DNA from: Vreelandella lutescens
GTDB taxonomy: Bacteria > Pseudomonadota > Gammaproteobacteria > Pseudomonadales > Halomonadaceae
Direction of reading: 5' to 3'
DNA length: 64,000 nucleotides
Assembly: GCF_014640815.1 (NCBI RefSeq)
Contig: NZ_BMHM01000001.1
Location: 869,038 to 933,037 of the forward strand
Part shown: piece by piece, positions 27,250 to 36,643 of the stretch
Layout of the letters: every line of letters starts with the position of its first letter
Position numbering within the stretch: the stretch's first letter is position 1
Notes under the pieces: generated by a model
The model's input: only the letters and a program-made list of their open reading frames with translations
The model's database searches: none
What the model was told of the DNA's origin: nothing
Translations under genes and position numbers: made by a program

Positions 27250-29287
27250 ACGCATCCTGGCGAGCGGTATCGCGCCACGCCTTAAACCTTCCCGATGCGC
27301 CGCCGTGGCCGCTGCTCATATCGGTATGTAGCAGAGTAGGTGCAGCTCCTTGCTGTGCCTGACTCACGCGAGCGTAGAATTTAGCGGGTTCCCAGTAGCT
27401 AACGCGGGTATCGAACCAACTGCCTTCAATCCACAGGGCGGGGTAATGCTGCTCACGAATATTGTCGATGGGGGAATAACCGGCGATGCGTTCAGCCACA
27501 TCGGGTGCTTCAGGATTACCCCACTCGGTGTACTCGGCGGTGGTGAGCGGCAGCTCTGGGTTCTGCATGGTGCGCAGCACATCCAGGAAAGGCACATCCA
27601 ACACCGCCGCGCAGAAGGCCTCCGGCGCACGGTTGATGCAAGTACCCACCAGCAGCCCGCCTGCACTGGCACCGCAGGCGACTATCCGCTCAGGCTGGCT
27701 GATATGGGTGGCCACAAGCGCTTCACGGGCGGCTAAAAAGTCGTGAAAGCTGTTCTCTTTATGAGCCATTTTGCCTTCTAAGTACCACGGTTCGCCGCGC
27801 TCACCGCCGCCGCGCACATGGGCTACAGCAAAGGCCACGCCGCGCTCCAGTAGCTCTAGGCGGGCAATCGAGAACCAGGGGTCCAGCGCTTCACCGTAAG
27901 CACCGTAACCGTATAACAGGGTGGGCATTGGCTGGCCTGCCAAGTCTGCTCGCATGACCACCGATACCGGGACTTGCTCGCCGTCGTGACTAGTGGCCCA
28001 TACTCTGCGGCTAACTAACTGTTCAGGCGCCAAGTTGCCGTGAACGGGCACCTGTTTTAACAGCGTGCGTACACCGCTATCGAGGTCTAAGGCATACCAG
28101 CTCGGTGGGCGGGTAAACGACTCCTCGCGCAGGTGCAGCGTGCGCGCATTAAAGTGTGGCGAGTCTTCCAGCAGCTGTGAACAGGGCGTTTCGGGCAGTT
28201 CAATGTAGCTATCAAGCAGCGTTTGATGGTGACTATCCAGCTCCAAGCGCCGCAGCAGTACCTGCGCATCCTGATGGCTTCGCTCAGCAAGTACCAAGCC
28301 CCACTCAAACGCATCAACCCCCTCCAGCGTCGCGTCATCGCGATGCGCAATCAGCGGCTGCCAACTGGCGTTATCGTGTTCGCCGCGCATATCCAGTTGA
28401 AAGTGGGGGCCCGTCTGGTTATGCAGGCGATAAAAGGTTCCAGGGCGATGATCAATGCTGACCTCTACGCCCGATTCGCGGGGGTGCAGGCAAATGAGGG
28501 CCGTATCGGGCTGATCAGCAGGCAGGGCGAGGACTTCAGTAGTATCTTTTGAGCCGCTTTCGATGATGAGCCACGCTTTAGAGCGCGTCTTGCCTACCCC
28601 TACCCAAAACTCGGGATCAGGCTCTTGAAACACGAGTGCGGGGGCGTGCGTAGGCGCTTGCTCAGCAAATTCAATCCAAAGACGCCACAGGCTATCCGGG
28701 CGTTGGGTATCATCAAAGCGGGTGAAGAGTAGCGTTGCGCCTGCTACGTTTTGATCTTCTGCCCAACAAACGCTGGGGCCGATATTGGTCAGTAGCTGGC
28801 GCGGCGTGCCGTTAGGTAACGCTTTTATCCAGAGCGTAAAGCGCTCATCGCCCTGGGTATCTTCGGTCCAGGCGAGCCACTGCTCATCTGGGGAGAGGGC
28901 CATATCGCCCATGTCGTAAAACGGCTGCTCGGCGGCGCGTTCACGAACGTCTAGAAAGCAGGTTTTTTGCTCAGGCTGGCCGTTGGGATAGCGCCACCAG
29001 CAGGGGTAGTCATCCTCAGCACCGGTCTCGCTCCAGAACGTAAAGTGGTCAAGCGCTGTCTCTAAACTTTTCACAGCCAGTTCGCGGCGCGCTAGATGCG
29101 ATTGGTAGAGGGTATCCGCCAGCGGAGCGAGCGGAGTAAACCAGTTGGCATGCTGCTGGTTGGCCGCAGTGAGAAAATCGCTAACATCAGGGCTATCGCG
29201 CTCTTCTAACCAGTGCCATTGCGGGTCATCGGCGCGATAATAGCGCGCGACGGGCGAGCCTTCGTGCATACCAGGCTGTGCTTTCAT
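27185..29287 (-). CDS. S9 family prolyl oligopeptidase (oligopeptidase B-like)
   Basis: About 700 residues with an N-terminal beta-propeller (to about residue 400) and a C-terminal alpha/beta-hydrolase. The nucleophile is Ser541 in CGASAGGLLVG; the catalytic Asp lies near WFDTRVSYWEP and the His in SSGHGG. No signal peptide is seen, so it is probably cytoplasmic. It is closer to PtrB-like enzymes that cut short peptides than to DPP-IV types, but specificity cannot be read. I use ATG 29287 (MKAQPGM); a TTG at 29317 is an alternative. Convergent with and overlapping bphO; probably unrelated to the photosensory genes. Confidence 0.85.
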   Translation of the reverse strand: MKAQPGMHEGSPVARYYRADDPQWHWLEERDSPDVSDFLTAANQQHANWFTPLAPLADTLYQSHLARRELAVKSLETALDHFTFWSETGAEDDYPCWWRYPNGQPEQKTCFLDVRERAAEQPFYDMGDMALSPDEQWLAWTEDTQGDERFTLWIKALPNGTPRQLLTNIGPSVCWAEDQNVAGATLLFTRFDDTQRPDSLWRLWIEFAEQAPTHAPALVFQEPDPEFWVGVGKTRSKAWLIIESGSKDTTEVLALPADQPDTALICLHPRESGVEVSIDHRPGTFYRLHNQTGPHFQLDMRGEHDNASWQPLIAHRDDATLEGVDAFEWGLVLAERSHQDAQVLLRRLELDSHHQTLLDSYIELPETPCSQLLEDSPHFNARTLHLREESFTRPPSWYALDLDSGVRTLLKQVPVHGNLAPEQLVSRRVWATSHDGEQVPVSVVMRADLAGQPMPTLLYGYGAYGEALDPWFSIARLELLERGVAFAVAHVRGGGERGEPWYLEGKMAHKENSFHDFLAAREALVATHISQPERIVACGASAGGLLVGTCINRAPEAFCAAVLDVPFLDVLRTMQNPELPLTTAEYTEWGNPEAPDVAERIAGYSPIDNIREQHYPALWIEGSWFDTRVSYWEPAKFYARVSQAQQGAAPTLLHTDMSSGHGGASGRFKAWRDTARQDAFILWALGLAEASREVHSSRPQ

Positions 29288-29349
29288 AAATTGATAGGTA
29301 CCATAACGGGAAATCAACGTCGGGTGCTTCCACCCACATGAGGGGTATT

Positions 29350-29775
29350 ATGCTGTTTGCAGACTCAATGTCACTGCTGTGGTTAAGTTATTACGGTCTT
29401 TCGCTGCTGGTGCTGTTAGCGGTTTACTTTGGATTCGGATTTTTGCCGCGTTTGCCGCGTCTAGTCATTACATGGTGTGCGGCAGGAGCCATGTGGATGC
29501 CTGCCAGTTATCGGCTACCGCTCGTTGAAGAGGGCGAGTTCTACAGCGGTTGGGCACCGTCTGCCATGGTAGCTGCCGTCGGTTTTTTTGAACACAGTGT
29601 CAGTGCTTTGCGTAATGGCTTGCTGTGGTTGGTGTTAGGCGTCGCGCTAGGGGCTTGCATTGGTATCGCCCTTTGGTGGTGGCGTCGCCCTGCGTCCGTT
29701 GAAGATACGCCCGCTCGCCGCCACGTGGAGGAGGAGCCACAGCCTACTCGCCGCCGCGAGCCGGTGATCCGCTAA
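29350..29775 (+). CDS. Hypothetical membrane protein
   Basis: I do not recognise the family. The product is 141 residues with ATG 29350 preceded by GAGGGG; ATG 29338 in the same frame is an alternative but would bury the ribosome-binding site. It has hydrophobic segments at about residues 10-30, 35-50 and 95-118, a short loop with LPLVEEGEFYSGWAPSA, and a charged C-terminal tail of about 25 residues rich in Arg and Glu. It is 27 bp before the amidotransferase gene and probably co-transcribed. Confidence 0.65.
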   Translation: MLFADSMSLLWLSYYGLSLLVLLAVYFGFGFLPRLPRLVITWCAAGAMWMPASYRLPLVEEGEFYSGWAPSAMVAAVGFFEHSVSALRNGLLWLVLGVALGACIGIALWWWRRPASVEDTPARRHVEEEPQPTRRREPVIR

Positions 29776-29802
29776 TGCGACTGGCATCAAGGGAGTGGGC
29801 CA

Positions 29803-30582
29803 ATGTGTGAATTACTGGGTATGAGTGCCAATGTACCCACCGATATTTGCTTCAGCTTTTCTGGTTTTCTACACCGCGGTGGGGGCACGGGCCCTCACCG
29901 TGATGGGTGGGGGATCGCCTTTTATGAAGAGGGTGGCTATCGCGATTTTCGAGACCCTCACCCTTCGGTGGATTCACCCATTGCCCGCTTGATCTGCGAT
30001 TACCCGATTAAATCCAATGTGGTCATCAGCCATATTCGCCAAGCCAACGTGGGCGGTGTTCGGCTGGCTAATACCCACCCCTTTACCCGTGAAATGTGGG
30101 GTCGACCCTGGTGCTATGCCCATAATGGCCAACTGAGTGACTGGCAGGCATTGCCTTTGGGGGTCTACACACCGGTAGGTAATACAGATAGCGAACACGC
30201 TTTTTGCTGGATAATGGGCGAGCTGCGAAGGGCGTTTCCCACACCACCGGCTATCCCAGAAGTGCTATGGGAAAAACTGCACGCGCTGTGCGAGCAGTTA
30301 AGGGGCCTTGGCGTTTTTAATTTACTCCTCTCTGACGGCGTCTATCTTTATAGCTACTGCTCGACCAAATTAGCACACATAACTCGGCGTGCTCCTTTTG
30401 GTGAGGCGGAGTTATCTGATGCGGAAATGACGGTTAATTTTATCGAGCACACGACGCCTAACGATATTGTTTCAGTGATTGCCACCGAGCCACTAACGCA
30501 AAACGAGGCGTGGCACAGGATGGTGCCAGGAGAGTTGTTGGTATGGCGTGAGGGAGAAATTGACGCTCGATACTGTCCATAG
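29803..30582 (+). CDS. yafJ: Class II glutamine amidotransferase, YafJ family
   Basis: The 259-residue Ntn-type amidohydrolase begins MCELLGMSAN, so Cys2 becomes the N-terminal nucleophile after Met removal. It has HRGGGTGPHRDGWGIAFYE, ISHIRQANVG and YAHNGQL, the glutaminase pocket motifs also found in GlmS and PurF. No synthase domain is attached, so the physiological amidation target is unknown. Length and motifs fit YafJ/DUG3-like proteins. The 3' spacer (30583-30746) belongs to the fadD control region. Confidence 0.87.
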   Translation: MCELLGMSANVPTDICFSFSGFLHRGGGTGPHRDGWGIAFYEEGGYRDFRDPHPSVDSPIARLICDYPIKSNVVISHIRQANVGGVRLANTHPFTREMWGRPWCYAHNGQLSDWQALPLGVYTPVGNTDSEHAFCWIMGELRRAFPTPPAIPEVLWEKLHALCEQLRGLGVFNLLLSDGVYLYSYCSTKLAHITRRAPFGEAELSDAEMTVNFIEHTTPNDIVSVIATEPLTQNEAWHRMVPGELLVWREGEIDARYCP

Positions 30583-30613
30583 GGTCAACTGCCTTGTTGA
30601 CTATAAGCTAAAG

Positions 30614-30631
30614 TTGAAACGCAAGTTTCAA
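30614..30631 (+). promoter_or_regulatory. PsrA-type operator upstream of fadD
   Basis: TTGAAAC-GCAA-GTTTCAA is a perfect inverted repeat. It contains GAAAC-N4-GTTTC, which fits the published Pseudomonas PsrA pattern (C/G)AAAC-N2-4-GTTT(C/G). It lies 116 bp upstream of the fadD ATG. PsrA is a TetR-family repressor released by long-chain acyl groups; no psrA gene is in the window. Confidence 0.7.
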
Positions 30632-30746
30632 TCGATCGTTTTACACTCTCTTGAACGTCGTATATCGTTGTCGTTGAGTCTCTTTAAATAACCTCATCAC
30701 AATAACAAGGTCGGTCTCACATCGACACGGATAGCGGAGATAGCCC

Positions 30747-32420
30747 ATGAGCGAACACGCCAATAACCCCATTTTAAGCGGACCTGCGCTTGAAGGATTG
30801 GATCAGTACCACTCTGTTACGGATGTTTTTCACTCGGCGGTCTCGCGCTTTACCCAAAAGCCAGCCTTCACCTGCATGGGCAAGACGCTTACTTTTTCCG
30901 ACCTTGATCGTCTTTCAGCCCACTTTGCTGCGTGGCTCCAACACGAGACTGACTTGGTGCCGGGCGATAGAATCGCGATCCAACTGCCTAACGTACTGCA
31001 GTTTCCTGTGGCGGTGTTTGGTGCGATGCGTGCAGGCCTCGTGGTTGTAAACACTAACCCGCTGTATACCGAGCGGGAGATGGCTCATCAGTTTAAAGAC
31101 TCCAACGCCAAAGCCATCCTGATTCTGGCCAATATGGCTGACAAACTTGAGAAAGTGCTCGATAAAACGGATATCAAGCATGTGTTGGTGACGCAGTTAG
31201 GTGACCTGCATGATGCGCCAAAGCGTTGGTTGATTAATGCGGTGGTGAAGCATGTTAAAAAAATGGTACCGGCGTATTCGTTGCCGAGCGCTGTGGGCTT
31301 CCGTGATGCATTAAAGAAAGGCGCATCGCTTAAGCACACCCCTGTTGAGCGCACTCTCGATGACTTGGCTGCGCTACAGTACACCGGTGGCACCACAGGT
31401 ATGCCTAAAGGTGCGATGCTGACTCACCGTAACTTGGTGGCCAACATGCTCCAGGCGCGCTCAGCAATTGGTGAGCATCTCACTGACGGTGAAGAGCTGG
31501 TGATTGCACCGCTGCCTGTGTACCACATCTATACGTTTACCGTTAATTGCCTATTTTTGATGGAAACTGGCAACCACTCATTGCTGATTACGAATCCCCG
31601 CGACCTGCCTAATTTCGTTAAAGAGCTTAAGGGGCTGCCGTTTACCGGCTTTATCGGCCTCAATACGCTTTTTAACGCGCTGTGTAATCGGGACGATTTC
31701 AAACAGCTCGACTTCTCTAAGTTAAAACTGACCATTTCAGGCGGCATGGCGTTGACCAAGGCAGCGGCTCAGCGCTGGGAAGAGACGACCGGTTGCCCGA
31801 TTGCCGAAGGGTATGGCCTGACGGAAACGTCGCCGATTGTGAGCTTCAACCCCAACGATGCGATCCAATTGGGCACGATTGGTAAGCCAGTGGCGGGTAC
31901 CTCGGTGAAGGTAGTGGATGCCGACGGTAACGACATGCCGTTTGGTGAGCCGGGCGAACTCTGCGTTCAGGGTCCCCAGGTGATGAAAGGGTACTGGCAG
32001 CGTGAAGAGGAGACCCGCAACGCCATCGATGAAAACGGCTGGTTCCATACTGGCGATATCGCCGTGCTGCAGGACGATGGCTACATCAAGATCGTTGACC
32101 GTAAAAAAGACATGATTCTGGTGTCGGGCTTTAACGTCTACCCCAACGAAGTCGAAGACGTCGTGGCTGCGCATCCCGATGTATTGGAAGCCGCCGCCGT
32201 CGGCGTTGCTGATGAGAACGCTGGGGAAGCCATCAAGCTGTTTGTGGTCTCAAAAAACAGCCAGCTCGATGCCGAAACACTGCGCGCATGGTGCAAGAAA
32301 GAGCTCACAGCCTATAAAGTGCCGAAATACATCGAGTTCCGCGACGAACTGCCAAAAACTAACGTCGGCAAGGTGCTACGCCGCCAGTTGCGCGACCAAG
32401 AAACGTCCAACGCTCCATAA
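30747..32420 (+). CDS. fadD: Long-chain fatty acid-CoA ligase
   Basis: The 557-residue adenylate-forming enzyme activates fatty acids to acyl-CoA. It has the AMP motif YTGGTTGMPKGAMLTH (about 210-225), GYGLTETSP, the FACS region GWFHTGDIAVL...GYIKIVDRKKDMILVSGFN (spans about 430-460) and the C-terminal catalytic Lys in KTNVGKVLRR. Length and the FACS signature match FadD rather than short-chain synthetases. GGAGA lies upstream of the ATG. The PsrA-like operator in its leader suggests repression unless fatty acids are present. Confidence 0.94.
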   Translation: MSEHANNPILSGPALEGLDQYHSVTDVFHSAVSRFTQKPAFTCMGKTLTFSDLDRLSAHFAAWLQHETDLVPGDRIAIQLPNVLQFPVAVFGAMRAGLVVVNTNPLYTEREMAHQFKDSNAKAILILANMADKLEKVLDKTDIKHVLVTQLGDLHDAPKRWLINAVVKHVKKMVPAYSLPSAVGFRDALKKGASLKHTPVERTLDDLAALQYTGGTTGMPKGAMLTHRNLVANMLQARSAIGEHLTDGEELVIAPLPVYHIYTFTVNCLFLMETGNHSLLITNPRDLPNFVKELKGLPFTGFIGLNTLFNALCNRDDFKQLDFSKLKLTISGGMALTKAAAQRWEETTGCPIAEGYGLTETSPIVSFNPNDAIQLGTIGKPVAGTSVKVVDADGNDMPFGEPGELCVQGPQVMKGYWQREEETRNAIDENGWFHTGDIAVLQDDGYIKIVDRKKDMILVSGFNVYPNEVEDVVAAHPDVLEAAAVGVADENAGEAIKLFVVSKNSQLDAETLRAWCKKELTAYKVPKYIEFRDELPKTNVGKVLRRQLRDQETSNAP

Positions 32421-32478
32421 GGGTTGAACGCTCGGTCAAGCTGGCGTTAGGCGTCTCGTTCGCGAAAGCGTTACAATG

Positions 32479-32505
32479 GTCGGCCCACTCTAAGAGTGGG
32501 CCGAC
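32479..32505 (+). other. Leader hairpin upstream of hrpA
   Basis: Perfect 12-bp stem GTCGGCCCACTC / GAGTGGGCCGAC with a 3-nt TAA loop ends 12 bp before the hrpA ATG. There is no T-run, so a terminator is unlikely. A TACAAT element (32472-32477) directly precedes it and could be a -10, placing the hairpin at the very 5' end of the mRNA. Confidence 0.5.
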
Positions 32506-32517
32506 GTTCATTCTGAG

Positions 32518-35500
32518 ATGGAAACCGAGCCTAACGTGACCACCGACACGCACTCCTCCCGCATTGATACCCCACAAGACCACGCTCACGCACTCACCGC
32601 GCTTAACGAATCGCTAAGCCACGTTATGCTGCGTGATCAAGAGCGGCTATCGCGTCGTGTGGCTGGCCTGCGGCGTCGGCAGCGCGAACAAAAGCCCATT
32701 GATCGTGGCTTGAGTGAGGTGCAGCGAGAAGTCGATAAAGCCAAGCAGGTGCTGGCTCAGCGCGAAGCGCTGCGCGTGATGCTGGATTACCCAGCGGAAC
32801 TGCCGGTAGTGGAGCGTCGTGACGATATCCTCACCGCGATTCGTGACCATCAAGTGGTGGTCGTGGCAGGGGAAACCGGCTCGGGTAAAACCACTCAGTT
32901 GCCCAAAATGTGTTTGGAGCTTGGCCGAGGCCGAAAAGGGTTGATTGGTCATACGCAGCCACGGCGGCTGGCTGCGCGCAGCGTTGCAGGGAGGCTGGCA
33001 GAAGAGTTGAGCGTGCCGCTTGGCGAACAGGTGGGCTATCAGGTGCGCTTTAACGACCAAAGCTCGCCCAGCACGCTCGTCAAACTGATGACCGACGGCA
33101 TCCTGCTGGCTGAAACACAGCACGACCCGCTGCTACTGCGTTACGACACGCTGATTATCGATGAAGCACACGAGCGAAGCTTAAACATCGACTTCTTGCT
33201 GGGGTATCTTAAACGGCTGCTGCCCAAGCGCCCTGATTTAAAAGTCATCATCACGTCGGCGACCATCGACGTGGAGCGCTTTGCGGCCCATTTCGGCACG
33301 CTGAAAACGCCAGCGCCAGTCGTCGAGGTGTCGGGTCGCACGTTCCCGGTGGATGTCCACTACCGCCCGCTGGTGCGCAGTGAAGAGGATGAAGATGACC
33401 GCACGCTGCAGGAGGGCATTTTGCATGCCGTGCGTGAGATCGAAACGATTGAGCGGGAAAAAGGCTGGCTGCACGGCCCCCGCGATGTGCTGGTATTTCT
33501 ACCCGGCGAGCGGGAGATTCGTGAAACCGCCGATACCCTGCGCCGCGCGGATTTAAAAGGCACCGAGATTCTGCCGCTGTATGCGCGCCTCTCCAATGAA
33601 GAGCAAAACCGTGTGTTTGCTCCTCACCGTGGGCGGCGCATCGTGCTGGCGACTAACGTGGCTGAAACCTCCCTCACCGTGCCGGGGATTCGCTACGTGA
33701 TTGACCCTGGCCTGGTACGTATCAGCCGCTACAGCTACCGGGCAAAAATCCAGCGGCTGCCCATTGAGCCGGTCAGCCAGGCGAGCGCCAACCAGCGTAA
33801 GGGCCGCTGTGGCCGGATTGCAGAAGGCGTGTGTATTCGTCTCTACGACGAAGAGGATTTTCTATCACGTCCTGCATTTACCGATCCGGAAATTCAGCGC
33901 ACCAACCTAGCATCGGTCATTCTGTCGATGCTGGCGCTCAAGCTTGGCAATATTGAAGACTTTCCCTTTGTTGATCCGCCCGATGACCGCTTTATCAAAG
34001 ATGGTTTCCGGCTGCTGTTTGAGCTGGGTGCGGTGAATGATAAACAGCAGCTGAGTGCGCTGGGTCGTAAGCTGGCGAAGCTGCCCATCGACCCGCGCTT
34101 GGCACGCATGGTGTTAGCGGGTGCAGAGCGAGGCAGCCTGCGAGATGTGCTGATCGTGGTGTCTGCGCTTGCTATTCAAGACCCCCGCGACCGGCCCGCC
34201 GACAAGCGGCAAGCCGCTGACCAAGCCCACCAGCGCTGGCACGATCCGGATTCCGATTTCGTTGCGCTGCTGAATTTATGGCATGGCATCGAGAATGCGC
34301 GTGAGGCGCTGTCAGGTAACCAACTGCGACGTTGGTGCCGTGACCACTACATTAACTATCTGCGCATGCGCGAGTGGCACGATACCTTCCGCCAGTTGCG
34401 CCAACTGCTGAGAGATATGGAGATTGAGGTGCCCGCGCCGCTGCCTCGCGATGAGAACGAGAGCGAAGAGCAGGCCAAGCAGGCGCGGCGAAAAACATCC
34501 GGCAAGCTGCATCAGGCGCTGCTGTCTGGCCTTTTATCCAATTTGGGCACGCTGCTTGAAAACCGAGAGTACCTTGGCGCGCGCAACCGCAAGTTTATGA
34601 TTCATCCAGGTTCTGGGTTGGCGAAAAAAACACCCAAATGGGTCATGGCCTTTGAACTGATCGAAACCACGAAGCTATTTGCACGCACCGTGGCCAAGAT
34701 TGACCCGCAGTGGATCGAGCCCCAGGCACAGCACTTAGTAAAAAGCAGCTACAGTGAGTCCCATTGGGAAATGAAGCGTGCTCAGGTGGTCGCATTTGAG
34801 CAGGTTACCCTGTTTGGCCTGCCGATTGTGGCGCGCCGTCGCGTGCATTACGGGCCGATTGCACCTCAGGAGTCGCGGGAGCTGTTTATTCGTCGGGCGT
34901 TGGTGGAGGGTGAGTTCCAAACCAAAGGGGAGTTCTTTGCCCATAACCGTGCGCTAATCGAAGAAGTAGAGGCGTTAGAAGATCGCGCTCGTCGGCGAGA
35001 TATTCTGGTGGACGAAGAGACGCTGTTCGCCTTCTATGACGAGCGAATCCCCGCCGATATCGTTAACGGTAAGGGCTTTGAGCACTGGCGCAAGCAGGCC
35101 GAGCGACAAGATGCCAGGCTTCTCAAGTTTGATATTGAAACGCTAAAAGCCAGGGATGCCCACGACGTTACCCAGGCGCAGTACCCCGATCACTTAACCC
35201 TTTCTGGGGTGGCTTACCCGGTGAGCTACCACTTCGACCCGGATGCCGACGACGACGGCGTGACGCTTACGGTGCCCGCCGCCATGCTGCCGCAGCTGCC
35301 GGTACATGCCTTGGAGTGGCTGGTGCCGGGGTTGCTGCGTGAAAAGTGCATTGCGCTGCTGAAATCACTGCCTAAAAGCATTCGCCGCCAAGTCGTGCCG
35401 ATTCCTGATTGGGTCGATGCGGCGCTGGAAACACTTGTGCCTGATGAGCGACCGCTCACTGAAGCGCTAGGAGAGTTCATTCGCCGCCGCACGGCCACCC

Positions 35501-36537
35501 GAGTTCACCCGGACGATTGGCGTCTTGATCTGCTGCCGCCGCATCTCATCATGAACGTACGGGTCGTTGACCATGCGGGCAAAACATTGGGCCAAGGGCG
35601 CGACGTGCGTGCGCTGGAGCGACGTTTTGAAGAAGCTGCCAGCGCAGGTGCTCAGGCCTTGGCCGACCAGGCAAGCCAAGCACCTGCATTGGATGAGTTA
35701 CCGGAGTCGCCGCTGCCCGAGTCGCGAGTCACGACGCAAGCGGGCATTCGAGTAGAAGCCTACCCAGCACTGATGGCCGAGGCCCATAGCTTTAAGGTGG
35801 CGCTTTTTGATCATCCGGCGAAGGCGGCGGCGGTTCACCAGGAAGGTGTGGCCCGTTTGGCGATTGCTAAGCGTCCTGAACAGGTGAAGGTTATAAAGCG
35901 CTTACCCGGAGTAGAAAAGTGCGCGTTACTCTTTGCTAAAGTGGGGAGTAAACAGGCTCTCGTGGAGGATTTACTGCTCGCAGTCTTCACGCAGGTGGTG
36001 GCCCATCATCCGCTGCCGCGCTCTGCCCATGAGCTTGCCGAGCGGCTCAAGGCGACCGAAAGTGAGCTGGTTCCTTATGCGACCGCGCTGCTGACCCGAA
36101 TCGAAGAAGCACTGAAAGGGCATTTGGCGGTGACCAAAGTGCTTAAAGGGAAGCTCAATTTTGCTCTAGCGCTCGTCTACAGCGATGTTAGCGCACAGAT
36201 GCAGCGCTTGGTCTATCCTGGCTTCATTCGCGATTCTGGCGAGTGGCTTAGCGAGTATCCGCGCTATACCGAGGCGGCCCTGATTCGCCTCGAAAAAGCG
36301 GCCCGTGAACGCGGTCGCGACCAAATGATGATGCACGATGTCCAAGCTATGGAAGCCCGCTTCGATGCACGACGAAAAAGCGAGCGCCGAGGTGCCGCTG
36401 AAGATCCGGAGCTGGTGGCGTTTGGCTGGTGGATACAGGAGCTGCGAGTGTCGCTATTTGCTCAGCAGTTAGGCACTCAGATGCCGGTATCCCTTAAGCG
36501 TTTGGAAAAGCGTTGGGAAGAAATTACCAGCGTTTAA
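32518..36537 (+). CDS. hrpA: ATP-dependent DEAH-box RNA helicase HrpA
   Basis: The 1339-residue helicase has Walker A GETGSGKTT (about residue 122), DEAH box IDEAHERS, motif III SATID, motif V/VI TNVAETSLTVPG and QRKGRCGRI, then HA2/OB-fold modules and the large C-terminal DUF3418 region seen in bacterial HrpA. HrpA acts on stalled ribosomes and mRNA in E. coli. Length is normal. ATG 32518 is taken as start; GTG 32536 is possible. The leader hairpin lies just before the start. Confidence 0.93.
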   Translation: METEPNVTTDTHSSRIDTPQDHAHALTALNESLSHVMLRDQERLSRRVAGLRRRQREQKPIDRGLSEVQREVDKAKQVLAQREALRVMLDYPAELPVVERRDDILTAIRDHQVVVVAGETGSGKTTQLPKMCLELGRGRKGLIGHTQPRRLAARSVAGRLAEELSVPLGEQVGYQVRFNDQSSPSTLVKLMTDGILLAETQHDPLLLRYDTLIIDEAHERSLNIDFLLGYLKRLLPKRPDLKVIITSATIDVERFAAHFGTLKTPAPVVEVSGRTFPVDVHYRPLVRSEEDEDDRTLQEGILHAVREIETIEREKGWLHGPRDVLVFLPGEREIRETADTLRRADLKGTEILPLYARLSNEEQNRVFAPHRGRRIVLATNVAETSLTVPGIRYVIDPGLVRISRYSYRAKIQRLPIEPVSQASANQRKGRCGRIAEGVCIRLYDEEDFLSRPAFTDPEIQRTNLASVILSMLALKLGNIEDFPFVDPPDDRFIKDGFRLLFELGAVNDKQQLSALGRKLAKLPIDPRLARMVLAGAERGSLRDVLIVVSALAIQDPRDRPADKRQAADQAHQRWHDPDSDFVALLNLWHGIENAREALSGNQLRRWCRDHYINYLRMREWHDTFRQLRQLLRDMEIEVPAPLPRDENESEEQAKQARRKTSGKLHQALLSGLLSNLGTLLENREYLGARNRKFMIHPGSGLAKKTPKWVMAFELIETTKLFARTVAKIDPQWIEPQAQHLVKSSYSESHWEMKRAQVVAFEQVTLFGLPIVARRRVHYGPIAPQESRELFIRRALVEGEFQTKGEFFAHNRALIEEVEALEDRARRRDILVDEETLFAFYDERIPADIVNGKGFEHWRKQAERQDARLLKFDIETLKARDAHDVTQAQYPDHLTLSGVAYPVSYHFDPDADDDGVTLTVPAAMLPQLPVHALEWLVPGLLREKCIALLKSLPKSIRRQVVPIPDWVDAALETLVPDERPLTEALGEFIRRRTATRVHPDDWRLDLLPPHLIMNVRVVDHAGKTLGQGRDVRALERRFEEAASAGAQALADQASQAPALDELPESPLPESRVTTQAGIRVEAYPALMAEAHSFKVALFDHPAKAAAVHQEGVARLAIAKRPEQVKVIKRLPGVEKCALLFAKVGSKQALVEDLLLAVFTQVVAHHPLPRSAHELAERLKATESELVPYATALLTRIEEALKGHLAVTKVLKGKLNFALALVYSDVSAQMQRLVYPGFIRDSGEWLSEYPRYTEAALIRLEKAARERGRDQMMMHDVQAMEARFDARRKSERRGAAEDPELVAFGWWIQELRVSLFAQQLGTQMPVSLKRLEKRWEEITSV

Positions 36538-36643
36538 TAGCGCAAACCAAACGCACAGAGAGGGCAGGGTGAAAATCCTTGCAAGATGTTATTTTACGGA
36601 CGGTTTCAGCTATGTGCCTTGAGGCCGCAATAAGGAGACAGGC

